Shown in pieces: positions 33,109 to 41,652 of a stretch of 57,096 bases of DNA. A program made the position numbers and the translations under genes. Numbering within the stretch: position 1 is the stretch's first letter; each line of letters starts with the position of its first letter. Source of the DNA: JBJXFE01 sp046153875 (lineage in GTDB: Bacteria; Planctomycetota; Phycisphaerae; Phycisphaerales; UBA1924); NCBI GenBank assembly GCA_046153875.1, contig JBJXFE010000033.1, positions 1 to 57,096 of the forward strand, in the 5' to 3' direction. A model generated the notes under the pieces. It was not told the DNA's origin, made no database searches, and saw nothing but the letters and a program-made list of their open reading frames with translations.

Positions 33109-33786
33109 TTGGGACGCGGGACCTCCATCACGCTGCGGGACGCGATCCTCGACGCCGCGGAGAAGGTGGTGGTGCGCCAGGGCACGGCGAACCTGACCTT
33201 CGATGCCGTGGCGGCCGAAGCCGGCCTGAGCAAGGGCGGGCTGCTCCACCATTTTCCGACCAAGGACCTGCTGGTGACGGGCCTGGTCACGCGGGCAGCC
33301 GGGAACTGGCGGGCGTGCTACACCGACGCGTATGAGCGCACGCCCGAGGGACCCGGGCGGATGGCCCGCGCGCTGCTGCACCACTGCCTGTCCGACGCCG
33401 AGTGCTGGACCGAGGAACTGCGCCGCAGCACGTCGGCGGTCTTCGCCGCGCTGGCGCAGAACCCGGACCTTATCGAGCCGATGCGCGCGGTATATACGGA
33501 CCTGCACCAGCGGGTGAGCCGCGACGGGTTGCCGCCGGGCATCGGTGAGGCGGTCCTGGCGGCGATCGACGGGCTGTGGCTTAACTGGGTGCTGGGGCTT
33601 GTGCCGCTGAACCAAGCGCGGGTGATCCGGGTGCGGCGGGCGCTGGCGGACATGCTGGAGGGGCGCGTTCCCGCGCGGGCGTCCGGCAGGCGGGGCGTCA
33701 CGCCGCGCCCCACAGCGCGCCGAGAGCCCGCGCGGCGAGATCCACGCGCCTCGGCGAAGACACGCAAGGCAGGAGGGACTCGATGA
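33109..33786 (+). CDS. TetR/AcrR-family repressor of the RND efflux operon
   Basis: 225 residues from a TTG at 33109. An N-terminal TetR helix-turn-helix (RDAILDAAEKVVVRQGTANL, TFDAVAAEAGLSKGGLLHHF) is followed by a helical ligand-binding domain and a long basic Ser/Ala/Pro tail (~190-225). No start downstream would keep helix 1, so TTG is chosen. There is no ribosome site, because the promoter's -10 lies only ten bases away. The stop overlaps the start of the membrane fusion protein gene (ATGA), so it is co-transcribed with the pump. It most likely represses itself and the pump through the palindrome in the promoter. Confidence 0.88.
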   Translation: MGRGTSITLRDAILDAAEKVVVRQGTANLTFDAVAAEAGLSKGGLLHHFPTKDLLVTGLVTRAAGNWRACYTDAYERTPEGPGRMARALLHHCLSDAECWTEELRRSTSAVFAALAQNPDLIEPMRAVYTDLHQRVSRDGLPPGIGEAVLAAIDGLWLNWVLGLVPLNQARVIRVRRALADMLEGRVPARASGRRGVTPRPTARREPARRDPRASAKTRKAGGTR

Positions 33787-35021
33787 AGCGGTCATCCGTG
33801 GTGACTCTCGTGCTGACCCTCGTGGGGCTCGGCGCCGCGGGGGGAGGGCTGGCGTGGTTCGCGATGAGCGCTGGCGGCGCGCCGGCCGGGGGCCTTCCGC
33901 CGGATTTCGAGCCCGCCGAGGCGGTCAACGTCGTCGAAGCGAGGGTCGAGCCGTGGCAGCCGATGGCCGACCTGATGGGCACGGTGATCGCGCGCCGGTC
34001 GGTGACGGTGCGCAACGAGCTGGTCGGGACCGTCACGTTCGTCGGCTTTGACTCCGGGTCAATCGTCGAAGCGGGGCAGGTGGTGCTCAAGCAGGACGAC
34101 CGGGTGGACCGCGCGGCCCTCGAGGCGGCCCGGGCCGCGGTGCGGGTCGCGGAGGCATCGATCGTCCAGGCGGACTCGCGGATCGTGCTCGCGGAGGCCG
34201 AGTGGGAGCGGATGAGCAGCGCCCTCGCAGGCCGGGCCGTCGTGGACCTGGAGCTGACGCGGTCGCGGGCGGCGCTCGATTCGGCACGGGCGGAGCGGGC
34301 GAAGTGGGTGGCCGACGCGGACCAGGCCCGGGCGCGCGTCGCCGAGATAGAGGCTCGGATCTCGAAGCTGACGATCACGGCGCCGTTCCGGGCGCGGGCG
34401 GGCATGCGGAATGTTCACGAGGGCCAGTTCCTGAGCGAGGGGGACGACGTCGTCGTCCTCCAGGAGCTCGCCGACTCGATCTTCCTCGACTTCGCGGTGC
34501 CCCAGGAGTACGCCCTCCGCGTGACGCCGGGCACGTCGGTGATGGCCACGGGCGAGCTGCTTGGCCCCGACCCGGTGCGCATCGACGTGGTCGCGGTGGA
34601 CGCGACGGTGAACTACGACACGCGCAACCTGCGGGTCCGGGCGGTCGTGGAAAACCCGCGCGGGACGCTGGTGCCGGGGATGTTCGTGCAGGTCCGCGTG
34701 CCGGTCGAGGAGTCCAGGCGGTACGTCGTGGTGCCGAGCATGGCGGTGCGTCGCGCGGCGTTCGGGAACTCGGTGTACGTGATCGAGCCGGAGGCGTCGG
34801 GCGACGCGGCGCGGGCGCGGCAGCGCTTCGTCACGCTCGGGCCGGCGGTCGGTGAGGACGTGATCGTGCTCGAGGGCCTCAAGGAAGGGGAGCGCGTGGC
34901 CGGGGCGGGATCGTTCAAGCTGCGCGACGGGGCGAAGGTGATGATCGGTCCGTCTTCCGGCGCGCCGGGCGGGGAGGGCGCGGCCGCGGGCGGCGGCGGG
35001 GGCGCGTCGAAGGGCGGGTGA
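33783..35021 (+). CDS. RND efflux periplasmic adaptor (membrane fusion protein)
   Basis: 412 residues with an N-terminal membrane anchor (VVTLVLTLVGLGAAGGGLAW). The first lipoyl half (RRSVTVRNELVGTVTFVGFD) is followed by a coiled-coil hairpin (~95-190, ARAAVRVAEASIVQADSRIV), the second lipoyl half (LTITAPFRARAGMRNVHEGQ), then beta-barrel and membrane-proximal domains (VVPSMAVRRAAFGNSVYVIE). The Gly-rich C-terminus is probably disordered. It couples the inner-membrane pump to an outer-membrane channel. No TolC gene is next to it, so the channel must be encoded elsewhere. Start/stop overlaps on both sides place it in the tetR-mfp-rnd operon. Confidence 0.92.
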   Translation: MKRSSVVTLVLTLVGLGAAGGGLAWFAMSAGGAPAGGLPPDFEPAEAVNVVEARVEPWQPMADLMGTVIARRSVTVRNELVGTVTFVGFDSGSIVEAGQVVLKQDDRVDRAALEAARAAVRVAEASIVQADSRIVLAEAEWERMSSALAGRAVVDLELTRSRAALDSARAERAKWVADADQARARVAEIEARISKLTITAPFRARAGMRNVHEGQFLSEGDDVVVLQELADSIFLDFAVPQEYALRVTPGTSVMATGELLGPDPVRIDVVAVDATVNYDTRNLRVRAVVENPRGTLVPGMFVQVRVPVEESRRYVVVPSMAVRRAAFGNSVYVIEPEASGDAARARQRFVTLGPAVGEDVIVLEGLKEGERVAGAGSFKLRDGAKVMIGPSSGAPGGEGAAAGGGGGASKGG

Positions 35022-35077
35022 TCGGGGGCGGTCGGCGGGCGGGGTGCAGCAGCGCCGTCGGGCGCGGGGAGTTCGGC

Positions 35078-38000
35078 GTGCGATCGTTCACGGACATCTT
35101 CATCCGCAAGCCGGTGCTGGCGGTTGTGATCAACCTGATCATCCTCGCGGTGGGGTGGCGGTCGATCGACGCGCTGGCGGTGCGGCAGTACCCGCGGCTG
35201 GAGTCGAGCGCGATCCTCATCACGACGGTGTACGTCGGGGCGAGCGCGGAGACGGTGCGCGGCTTTCTCACGACGCCGATCGAGCAGGCGGTCTCGGCGA
35301 TCGACGGGATCGACTACATCGAGAGCAGCAGCCGCGCGGGTGTGAGCACGGTCACGGTGCGGCTGCGGCTCAACCACAACAGCAACGACGCGCTGGCGGA
35401 GATCAGCGCGCGGCTGAACCAGGTGCGCAGCCGGCTGCCCTCGGACGCCGAGGCGCCCGCGGTGGATATCCAGCGGACGGACAAGCCGTACGCGACGTTC
35501 TACATCAGCTTCACCAGCGGGCAGATGAGCCTGATGCAGCTCAACGACTACCTCGTGCGCGAGGTGCAGCCGGAGATGCAGACGATCGCGGGCGTTCAAC
35601 GGGTGGGGGTCGAGGGCCCGCGCGAGCTGGCGATGCGGGTCTGGCTCGACACGACGAGGATGGAGAGCTTCGACATCACGCCCGCGGAGGTTCACGCGGC
35701 GCTGGCGCGCAACAACTTCCTGGCGGCCGTGGGGCGGACCAAGAGCCGCGACATCCAGATCGACCTACTGACCGATACCGACCTGCGGAGCGTGTCCGAG
35801 TTCGAGGACCTGATCGTGCGCGAGCGCGACGGGACGCTGGTGCGCCTGCGGGACATCGCCCGCGTCGAGATGGGGAGCGAGGAGCCGACGGGTCAGGCGG
35901 GGTTCAACGGAAAGCCCGCGATCTGGCTCTCGGTGTGGCCCCTGCCGCGCGCCAACGAGCTGGAGGTGGCCTCGCTGCTCAAGAAGCGGATCGAGGAGGT
36001 GCGCCCGTCGCTGCCCGCGGGCGTGGAGATGACGCTGGCGTATGACGGCACCTATTACATGGACCACGCGATCCAGGAGATCACGACGACGCTGGCCGAG
36101 ACCATCGGGATCGTGGCGCTGGTCGTGTTCCTGTTCATGGGCTCGATCCGCACGGTGATGGTGCCGCTGATGGCGATGCCCGTGTCGCTCATCGGGGCGT
36201 GCATCGCGATGCTGCTCTTCGGGTTCTCGCTCAACCTGCTCACGATTCTCGCGATCGTGCTGTCGGTGGGGCTGGTGGTGGACGACGCGATTGTGATGGT
36301 GGAGAACGTCGAACGGCATATCCGCGAAGGGAAGCCCAAGCTCGAGGCGGCGCTGATCGGCGCGCGCGAGCTGTTCGCGCCGGTGGTCTCGATGACCATC
36401 ACGCTGGCGGCGGTCTACACCCCGATCGGGTTCCAGAGCGGGCTGACCGGGATGCTGTTCCGCGAGTTCGCGTTCACGCTGGCGGCGGCGGTGGTGATCT
36501 CGGGGATCGTGGCGGTGACGCTCTCGCCCATCATGAGCGCGTGGATGGTGCCGGCGGGGGGGCACGAAGGGTGGTTCACGCGTCTGGTCAACCGGTTCTT
36601 TGACCGGCTGCGTGTGCTCTACGAGCGCGTGCTGGGCGTGGTGCTCAAGGGGTCGTGGGTGCTGGTCCCTGTAGCGGTGGGGGTCTGCTACTTCGCGGTG
36701 CCGCTCTACGAGCGGTCGAAGAAGGAGCTGGCGCCGACGGAGGACGAAGGGATCGTGTTCGCCTATGTCCAGACCGCGCCGGACGCGACGCTCGACTACA
36801 CCATCCGCGGGTTCAAGAAGGTGGCCGCGGCGTTCATGTCGGTGCCGGAGGCGAAGTTCTTCTTCGAGGTGGCGGAGCTGGGCATGGGGGGGGGCTTCGG
36901 CGGCATCCAGACGGTGGACTGGCACCTGCGGGACCGCACGACCCAGCCGATCAAGAACGAGATCATCGAGCGGCTCATGGCGATCGAGGACCTGCGGTCG
37001 GTGGCCATCACGCCGGCGCCGCTGCCCGGCGCGGGGCAGTTCGACGTGGAGATGATGATCACCAGCGGCGACGAGGCCCCGGAGATGGAGCCGTTCATCG
37101 GGCAGATCATCGGGGCCGGGTACGCGAGCGGCAAGTTCGTGTACGTGGACTCGGACCTGAGGATCGACCTGCCCCAGACACGCATCGAGATCGACCGCAA
37201 GAAGGTCGCGGACATGGGCCTGGACCTGGCGGACGTGGGGCAGGACCTGGCGGTGCTGCTCTCGGGCGGGTACGTGAACCGGTTCAACTTTGCGGGGCGG
37301 AGCTACAAGGTCATCCCCCAGGTGGAAGACTCGCAGCGGCGGATCCCCGAGCAGCTCCTGCAACTCAAGGTGCGGACGCGCGACGGCGGGTCGGTCTCGC
37401 TGCGCTCGCTGGTGACGCTCAAAACGGAGACGGTGCCGCGGGTGCTCAGCCGCTTCCAGCAGCGCAACAGCGCCAAGGTCTTCGGCGTGGTGGCTCCCGG
37501 GGTGACCAAGGAGGAGGCGCTGGTCGCGTTGGAAACGGCCGCGAAGCAGATCGTCCCGCCCGGGTACGCGGTCGACTACGCCGGCGAGAGCCGCCAGATG
37601 CGGACCGAGGGCGCGACGCTGGTGTCCACGCTGGGGTTCGCGATCGGGCTGATCTACCTCGTCCTGGCGGCCCAGTTCGGCAGCTTCCGCGACCCGCTGA
37701 TCGTGCTGCTCGGCTCCGTGCCCCTGGCGCTCACCGGGGCGCTGGTGTTCACCGCGTTCGGCGCGACGACGATCAACATCTATTCGCAGGTGGGGCTGAT
37801 CACGCTGGTGGGGCTGGTGGCGAAGAACGGCATTTTGATCGTCGAGTTCGCCAACCACCTCCAGGAGACGGGGTTGAGCAAGCGGGACGCGGTGCGGCGG
37901 GCCGCGGGGACGCGCCTGCGGCCCATCCTCATGACGTCGGCCGCGACGGTCTTCGGGCACTTCCCGCTGGTGCTGGTGACGGGCGCGGGGGCCGAGGCGC

Positions 38001-38227
38001 GCAACAGCATCGGCATCGTGCTGGTGAGCGGGATGGCGATCTCCACGCTGTTCACGCTCATCGTGGTGCCGGCGATCTACACGCTGATCGCGGGGCGGCG
38101 AAACATCCACACGCCCGAGCCCGAAGAGCCGGGCAGGATCGGGCACGCGGGTGTCCACGGCAACGGCGCCGCCGGCGCGGATGGTGCCCGCCGCGGGGTG
38201 CCCGAGGGTGTGTTCGCTTCTGCGTGA
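35078..38227 (+). CDS. RND multidrug efflux pump, HAE1/AcrB type
   Basis: 1049 residues from the GTG at 35078, the length of AcrB. A longer GTG start at 35018 overlaps the upstream stop, but VRSFTDIFIRKPVLAVVINL is the usual opening and GGGGAG lies before it. Twelve helices occur in the standard two-half layout. The proton-relay Asp pair is in SVGLVVDDAIVMVENVERHI, and the second half has VGLVAKNGILIVEFANHLQE with the partner Lys. Porter-domain repeats (LVRLRDIARVEMGSEEPTGQ, SVSLRSLVTLKTETVPRVLS) are intact. Substrate cannot be read from the sequence. The C-terminus has a Gly/Ala-rich tail. Confidence 0.93.
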   Translation: MRSFTDIFIRKPVLAVVINLIILAVGWRSIDALAVRQYPRLESSAILITTVYVGASAETVRGFLTTPIEQAVSAIDGIDYIESSSRAGVSTVTVRLRLNHNSNDALAEISARLNQVRSRLPSDAEAPAVDIQRTDKPYATFYISFTSGQMSLMQLNDYLVREVQPEMQTIAGVQRVGVEGPRELAMRVWLDTTRMESFDITPAEVHAALARNNFLAAVGRTKSRDIQIDLLTDTDLRSVSEFEDLIVRERDGTLVRLRDIARVEMGSEEPTGQAGFNGKPAIWLSVWPLPRANELEVASLLKKRIEEVRPSLPAGVEMTLAYDGTYYMDHAIQEITTTLAETIGIVALVVFLFMGSIRTVMVPLMAMPVSLIGACIAMLLFGFSLNLLTILAIVLSVGLVVDDAIVMVENVERHIREGKPKLEAALIGARELFAPVVSMTITLAAVYTPIGFQSGLTGMLFREFAFTLAAAVVISGIVAVTLSPIMSAWMVPAGGHEGWFTRLVNRFFDRLRVLYERVLGVVLKGSWVLVPVAVGVCYFAVPLYERSKKELAPTEDEGIVFAYVQTAPDATLDYTIRGFKKVAAAFMSVPEAKFFFEVAELGMGGGFGGIQTVDWHLRDRTTQPIKNEIIERLMAIEDLRSVAITPAPLPGAGQFDVEMMITSGDEAPEMEPFIGQIIGAGYASGKFVYVDSDLRIDLPQTRIEIDRKKVADMGLDLADVGQDLAVLLSGGYVNRFNFAGRSYKVIPQVEDSQRRIPEQLLQLKVRTRDGGSVSLRSLVTLKTETVPRVLSRFQQRNSAKVFGVVAPGVTKEEALVALETAAKQIVPPGYAVDYAGESRQMRTEGATLVSTLGFAIGLIYLVLAAQFGSFRDPLIVLLGSVPLALTGALVFTAFGATTINIYSQVGLITLVGLVAKNGILIVEFANHLQETGLSKRDAVRRAAGTRLRPILMTSAATVFGHFPLVLVTGAGAEARNSIGIVLVSGMAISTLFTLIVVPAIYTLIAGRRNIHTPEPEEPGRIGHAGVHGNGAAGADGARRGVPEGVFASA

Positions 38228-38336
38228 TTGATCGCGTGGCCGGGGGGCGTTGCGCCTCGAGTGCTCCCGGGCGGAAGGTGCCGCCCCTGAGTTGAGTGTG
38301 GGCCGGGCCCGCCGGAAAGGCGATTTCGAGCCCGGC

Positions 38337-38364
38337 TTGACATATTCCAAAACAAGAATATATT
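38337..38364 (+). promoter_or_regulatory. Leaderless promoter-operator of the arsR operon
   Basis: TTGACA (38337-38342) and TATATT (38359-38364) are 16 bp apart in an AT-rich patch inside very GC-rich DNA. The dyad ATATTC (38342-38347) - 8 bp - GAATAT (38356-38361) spans the spacer and both hexamer edges and should be the ArsR operator. The transcription start should fall at or next to the ATG at 38371, so the message is probably leaderless. Confidence 0.75.
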
Positions 38365-38370
38365 TACCCC

Positions 38371-38763
38371 ATGACCCGGGCCGCGACCGCCGACCATGTG
38401 TTCAGCGCCATTGCCGAGCCGCGCCGGCGTGAGATCATCGATCTGCTCTGGGGCGGCGGGGCCGCGGAGGCGTACGCGGTGGGGGCGATCGTCAAGGCGC
38501 TGGGCCTGCCGCAGCCGGCGGTGTCGAAGCACCTGGGCGTGCTGCGCCAGGTGGGGATCGTCACCGTGACCTGCGATGGGCGTCGCCGGCTCTACCGGCT
38601 CGACGCCAGGGAGCTCAAGGCCGTGCACGACTGGACACGCACGTTCGACCGGTTCTGGACGCATCAGCTCCAACGGATCAAGGCGCGGGCCGAGGGCCGG
38701 GTGAAGGAGCGTGCGACCGGCGAGAAGCATCACCATCACGACCAGGAGAATCGACCATGCTGA
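38371..38763 (+). CDS. ArsR-family regulator
   Basis: 130 residues: a winged helix of the metal-independent ArsR branch (FSAIAEPRRREIIDLLWGGG, LGLPQPAVSKHLGVLRQVGI, then a RRRLYRLDARELK wing). It ends in a long charged helix with a His-rich patch (EKHHHHDQ). There is no metal-binding ELCVC motif. ArsR proteins of this type, coupled to an AHSA1 gene, are common, and the two overlap here (ATG at 38757 inside the 3' end). The start is at the expected +1 of its promoter with no ribosome site, consistent with leaderless translation. It should repress itself and the operon. Confidence 0.9.
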   Translation: MTRAATADHVFSAIAEPRRREIIDLLWGGGAAEAYAVGAIVKALGLPQPAVSKHLGVLRQVGIVTVTCDGRRRLYRLDARELKAVHDWTRTFDRFWTHQLQRIKARAEGRVKERATGEKHHHHDQENRPC

Positions 38764-39227
38764 CCACCGCCGCGGACGAGACGATCCACACGCTGAGCAT
38801 CCTCAAGGAGATCGACATCGCGGCGCCGATCGGCGTCGCGTTCCAGGCCGTGCTGGAGGAACTGGGCCCGGGCGGGGAGATGCCCGACGGCAAGCAGTTC
38901 CCGATGAAAATCGAGCCGTGGCCGGGGGGGCGCTGGTACCGCGACCTGGGGAACAACTCCGGGCACTTGTGGGGTCACGTGCAGGTGATCAAGCCGCCCA
39001 CGCTGCTGGAGATCAGCGGGCCGATGTTCATGTCCTACCCGGCGACGAACTTCGTGCAGTACCGGCTGACGGTCGAGGGGAGCGGCACGCGCCTGAAAAT
39101 CGTCCATCGCGCAATGGGGCTGATCCCGCAGGACCACCGCGAGAGCGTGCACGAGGGCTGGGAGCACGGGCTCAAGAGGATCCGGATGCTCGCGGAACGG
39201 CGCGCGGAGCGCAAGTCGCTGCTGTGA
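38757..39227 (+). CDS. SRPBCC/AHSA1-domain protein
   Basis: 156 residues with the START/Bet v1-like AHSA1 fold. The N-terminal strand ILKEIDIAAPIGVAFQAVLE, the region with PWPGGRWYRDLGNNSGHLWG and the long C-terminal helix HRESVHEGWEHGLKRIRMLA are characteristic. The hydrophobic cavity of this fold binds small apolar ligands. In arsR-coupled pairs it may bind the effector or act as a stress protein. Function otherwise unknown. It starts inside the arsR gene, so it is translationally coupled. Confidence 0.85.
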   Translation: MLTTAADETIHTLSILKEIDIAAPIGVAFQAVLEELGPGGEMPDGKQFPMKIEPWPGGRWYRDLGNNSGHLWGHVQVIKPPTLLEISGPMFMSYPATNFVQYRLTVEGSGTRLKIVHRAMGLIPQDHRESVHEGWEHGLKRIRMLAERRAERKSLL

Positions 39228-39320
39228 GCGCTGGATTGGGTTCCGGTGCTGCCGGCGTGCCCATCGGGAGAGGTTCGCGTGATCGGTGAAATGGTGAAGC
39301 GGATTTCGAAAGGAGCAGAG

Positions 39321-40154
39321 ATGAAGGCGATCGAGACGCCCGAGCGGGGGCGCAAGCGGCCCGGGCACCCCGTGGTGTCGCGGGAGGAGTGGTTGAGCGC
39401 GAGGCTGGCGCACCTGGCCAGGGAGAAGGCGTTCACACGTCAACGCGACGAACTGCTCCGCGAGCGGCGCGAGCTGCCCTGGGTCAAGGTCGAGAAGGAG
39501 TACGCCTTCGAGGCGCCCGAGGGCCTGGTGACGCTCGCCGACCTCTTCAACGGGCGCAGCCAGCTCATCGTCAAGCACTTCATGATGCCGCCCGGCCAGG
39601 CCAACCCCTGCGTGGGGTGCTCGTTCGAGATGGATCACGTCGGCGGGGCCCTCGTACACCTCGAGAATCACGACGTGTCGTTCGCAGTCGTCGCGCGGGC
39701 GCCCATCGGCGAGATCGAGGTCTACCGACGGCGCATGGAGTGGCGTGCCAGGTGGGTCTCGTCCTTCGGCGGCGACTTCAACTACGACTTCCACGCATCG
39801 TTCACGAAGGAGCAGCTCGCCGTCGGCAAGGCGTTCTACAACTACCGGGTCGAGCCGCGGATGCCCCTGGAGGACCTGTCCGGCTTCAGCGTCTTCTACA
39901 AGGACGACAACGCCCACATCTTCCACACCTACTCCGCCTTCGGACGCGGGGCGGAGGAGGTCCTGACGACGTATATGTTCCTCGACATGACCCCCAAGGG
40001 ACGCAACGAGACGGGTCCCAGCCACAACCTGACCGACTGGGTCCGGCCGCACGACCGGTACGGCATGGGCGGGAGCGTGGATCCCAAGACCGGGCGCTAC
40101 CACCCCAGCGCGGCGTCGAGTTCATGCTGTGCGCCGACGGAGTTCCGCACATGA
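39321..40154 (+). CDS. DUF899 thioredoxin-fold protein, first copy
   Basis: 277 residues from an ATG with AAGGAG at six bases. It is DUF899: PVVSREEWLSARLAHLAREK opens the protein, ELPWVKVEKEYAFEAPEG and LADLFNGRSQLIVKHFMMPP follow, with a CVGC (NPCVGCSFEMDH) CxxC in a thioredoxin-like position, then GDFNYDFHASFTKEQ. It ends in SSSCCAPTEFRT. The CxxC suggests a redox or thiol-transfer role. The stop overlaps the start of the next gene (ATGA). A second DUF899 follows one gene later, which is unusual for one operon. Confidence 0.9.
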   Translation: MKAIETPERGRKRPGHPVVSREEWLSARLAHLAREKAFTRQRDELLRERRELPWVKVEKEYAFEAPEGLVTLADLFNGRSQLIVKHFMMPPGQANPCVGCSFEMDHVGGALVHLENHDVSFAVVARAPIGEIEVYRRRMEWRARWVSSFGGDFNYDFHASFTKEQLAVGKAFYNYRVEPRMPLEDLSGFSVFYKDDNAHIFHTYSAFGRGAEEVLTTYMFLDMTPKGRNETGPSHNLTDWVRPHDRYGMGGSVDPKTGRYHPSAASSSCCAPTEFRT

Positions 40155-40456
40155 ACGGCGGATGCTGCCGGGCTCGTGGAGCTGACCGGCCGGGGCTCGC
40201 CCGGCGCTGCTTGGGGGCCTCGGGCTGGATCGTTCCCAGCGTCACGCTGGCGCTGCTCCCCAAGTGCCCCGCGTGCCTGGCCGCATACGTCGCGCTCGGG
40301 ACGGGCTTGGGGCTGTCGGTGACCGGAGCGGCGTACATTCGGGAGTCTCTGGTAGCGGTGTGCGTCGCGTCGCTGCTCGCGATGGCGGCCTGGAGCGTGT
40401 GGGGGCTGGTGTCCAGGGTGATCCCGCGGGTCCGTTCAAGGAGAGCTGCGCCATGA
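40151..40456 (+). CDS. Small membrane protein with CPxC motif
   Basis: 101 residues with two or three hydrophobic segments. A LLPKCPACLAAYVALGTGLG segment carries a CPAC motif at the membrane edge, and a further Cys-rich N-terminus has MNGGCCRARG. The CPxC at a helix start is found in small membrane proteins that handle metals or thiols (MerC/MerT-like), so a redox partner for the two DUF899 proteins is possible but not shown. ATGA overlaps tie it to the genes on both sides, so it is a real gene despite its size. Confidence 0.75.
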   Translation: MNGGCCRARGADRPGLARRCLGASGWIVPSVTLALLPKCPACLAAYVALGTGLGLSVTGAAYIRESLVAVCVASLLAMAAWSVWGLVSRVIPRVRSRRAAP

Positions 40457-41328
40457 CGACGAACATGATCACTCATCCGCCCGTGGTGTCACGGGGGGAT
40501 TGGCTGGTCGCCCGCGAGCGGCTGCTGGCTCGGGAGAAGGAACTGACCCGCGCGCAGGATGCTCTCAGCGCCGAGCGCCGCAGGCTGCCGATGGTCCGGA
40601 TCGACAAGCCCTACGTCTTCGAGGGGCCGCCTCCGCGGGGGCGGGCGACCCTGCTCGACCTGTTCGAGGGCCGGCGGCAGCTCATCATCTATCACTTCAT
40701 GTTTGACGCGGACGACCCGCCGCCGGGCAAGTCCGGCGCGCCGTGGGACGAGGGATGCCCGGGCTGCTCGTTCGCGGCCGATCAGGTCCCACACCTCGCG
40801 CACCTGTACGCCCGCGACACGTCGTTCGCCCTCGTCTCCCGGGCGCCGCTGGCCAAGATCACGCCCTTCAAAGAGCGCATGGGCTGGGCGTTGCCGTGGT
40901 ATTCGTCCTTCGGGAGCGAGTTCAACTACGACTTCCACGTGACGCTCGACGCGGCGAAGGGGAGCGTGGAGTGGAACTATCGGAGCGCGGCGTCGCTGGT
41001 CGCGGCGGGCAAGATCCCGTCTACCCAAGGGGAACTGCCCGCCCTGAGCTGTTTCCTCCGCGTCGGCGATGAGGTCTACCACACCTACTCGGCGTACGCA
41101 CGCGGCCTGGAGCCGCTGCTCACGACGTGCCACATGCTCGACCTGACGGCGTATGGTCGCCAGGAGTCCTGGGAGGACTCCCCGGAAGGATGGCCGCGGA
41201 CCTCGCTCAAGGACGGCGACTGGGTGCGGCACCACGACCGATACGAGAATGGCTACGCTCACGGTCCGGGAGCGGCGCTCACGCCGATGCGGGAAGCCTC
41301 GTGCCCGAAGTGTTCGGGCGGCGCGTGA
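40453..41328 (+). CDS. DUF899 thioredoxin-fold protein, second copy
   Basis: 291 residues. The opening PVVSRGDWLVARERLLAREK and RRLPMVRIDKPYVFEGPP match DUF899. A CPGC (EGCPGCSFAADQV) is in the same place as CVGC in the first copy, followed by SEFNYDFHVTLDAA. It differs from copy one in a longer loop (DADDPPPGKSGAPWDEG) and a CxxC near the C-terminus (SCPKC). The two are clearly diverged paralogues and not a recent duplication. Last gene of the operon. Confidence 0.9.
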   Translation: MTTNMITHPPVVSRGDWLVARERLLAREKELTRAQDALSAERRRLPMVRIDKPYVFEGPPPRGRATLLDLFEGRRQLIIYHFMFDADDPPPGKSGAPWDEGCPGCSFAADQVPHLAHLYARDTSFALVSRAPLAKITPFKERMGWALPWYSSFGSEFNYDFHVTLDAAKGSVEWNYRSAASLVAAGKIPSTQGELPALSCFLRVGDEVYHTYSAYARGLEPLLTTCHMLDLTAYGRQESWEDSPEGWPRTSLKDGDWVRHHDRYENGYAHGPGAALTPMREASCPKCSGGA

Positions 41329-41483
41329 GTGAGCCGGCGGGGCGGCGGCACGGCGGCGGAGTGATTGTGTTAGTCGCCACGGCGACTCACCAGAGGCGAG
41401 CTGACCGTGTGCGGTGATGCCCCGCGATTGATGAGGCCGAGCCGCGGATCGCCGGAAAACCGGCGTTCCGGGGCACGAATCGT

Positions 41484-41518
41484 CCACCGCTGCGCCGGAG
41501 GACCGGCGAGCGTTGGCA
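41484..41518. repeat. 35-bp palindromic element, copy 1
   Basis: CCACCGCTGCGCCGG, a short centre, then CCGGCGAGCGTTGG. Its reverse complement matches 52204-52238 at 33 of 35 positions by my alignment. It belongs to a dispersed palindrome family with CGCCGG/CCGGCG arms. Confidence 0.6.
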
Positions 41519-41599
41519 CCCAGTCCCGCCGCGGAGTGACGGGCCACCCGTTCCCCTCCGCGAGGCTCTGCGGCCCCCGCACCCTCCGCGTTCTTAGGA

Positions 41600-41624
41600 G
41601 TCGGCTCGGAGAGCCGACCTACCC
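41600..41624. repeat. Short palindrome shared with the 995 and 6996 blocks
   Basis: Arms GTCGGCTC and GAGCCGAC with a C-TACCC tail, the same core as 1072-1098 and 7070-7097 but without the long upstream GCGGAG part. Confidence 0.6.
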
Positions 41625-41652
41625 GAACTCTGCGCTCCCGCGTGGAGCGAAG

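Larger units (their letters stand above)
41329..41652. other. Intergenic region with hairpins and dispersed repeats
   Basis: No gene is seen. It contains a hairpin AGTCGCC-AC-GGCGACT (41372-41387), a hairpin CGCCGG-AAAA-CCGGCG (41450-41465), a 35-bp imperfect palindrome (41484-41518) whose inverted copy is at 52204-52238, and the short palindrome at 41600-41624 shared with the 995 and 6996 blocks. Both flanking genes end here, so termination signals are expected; no T-run follows any hairpin. Confidence 0.5.
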
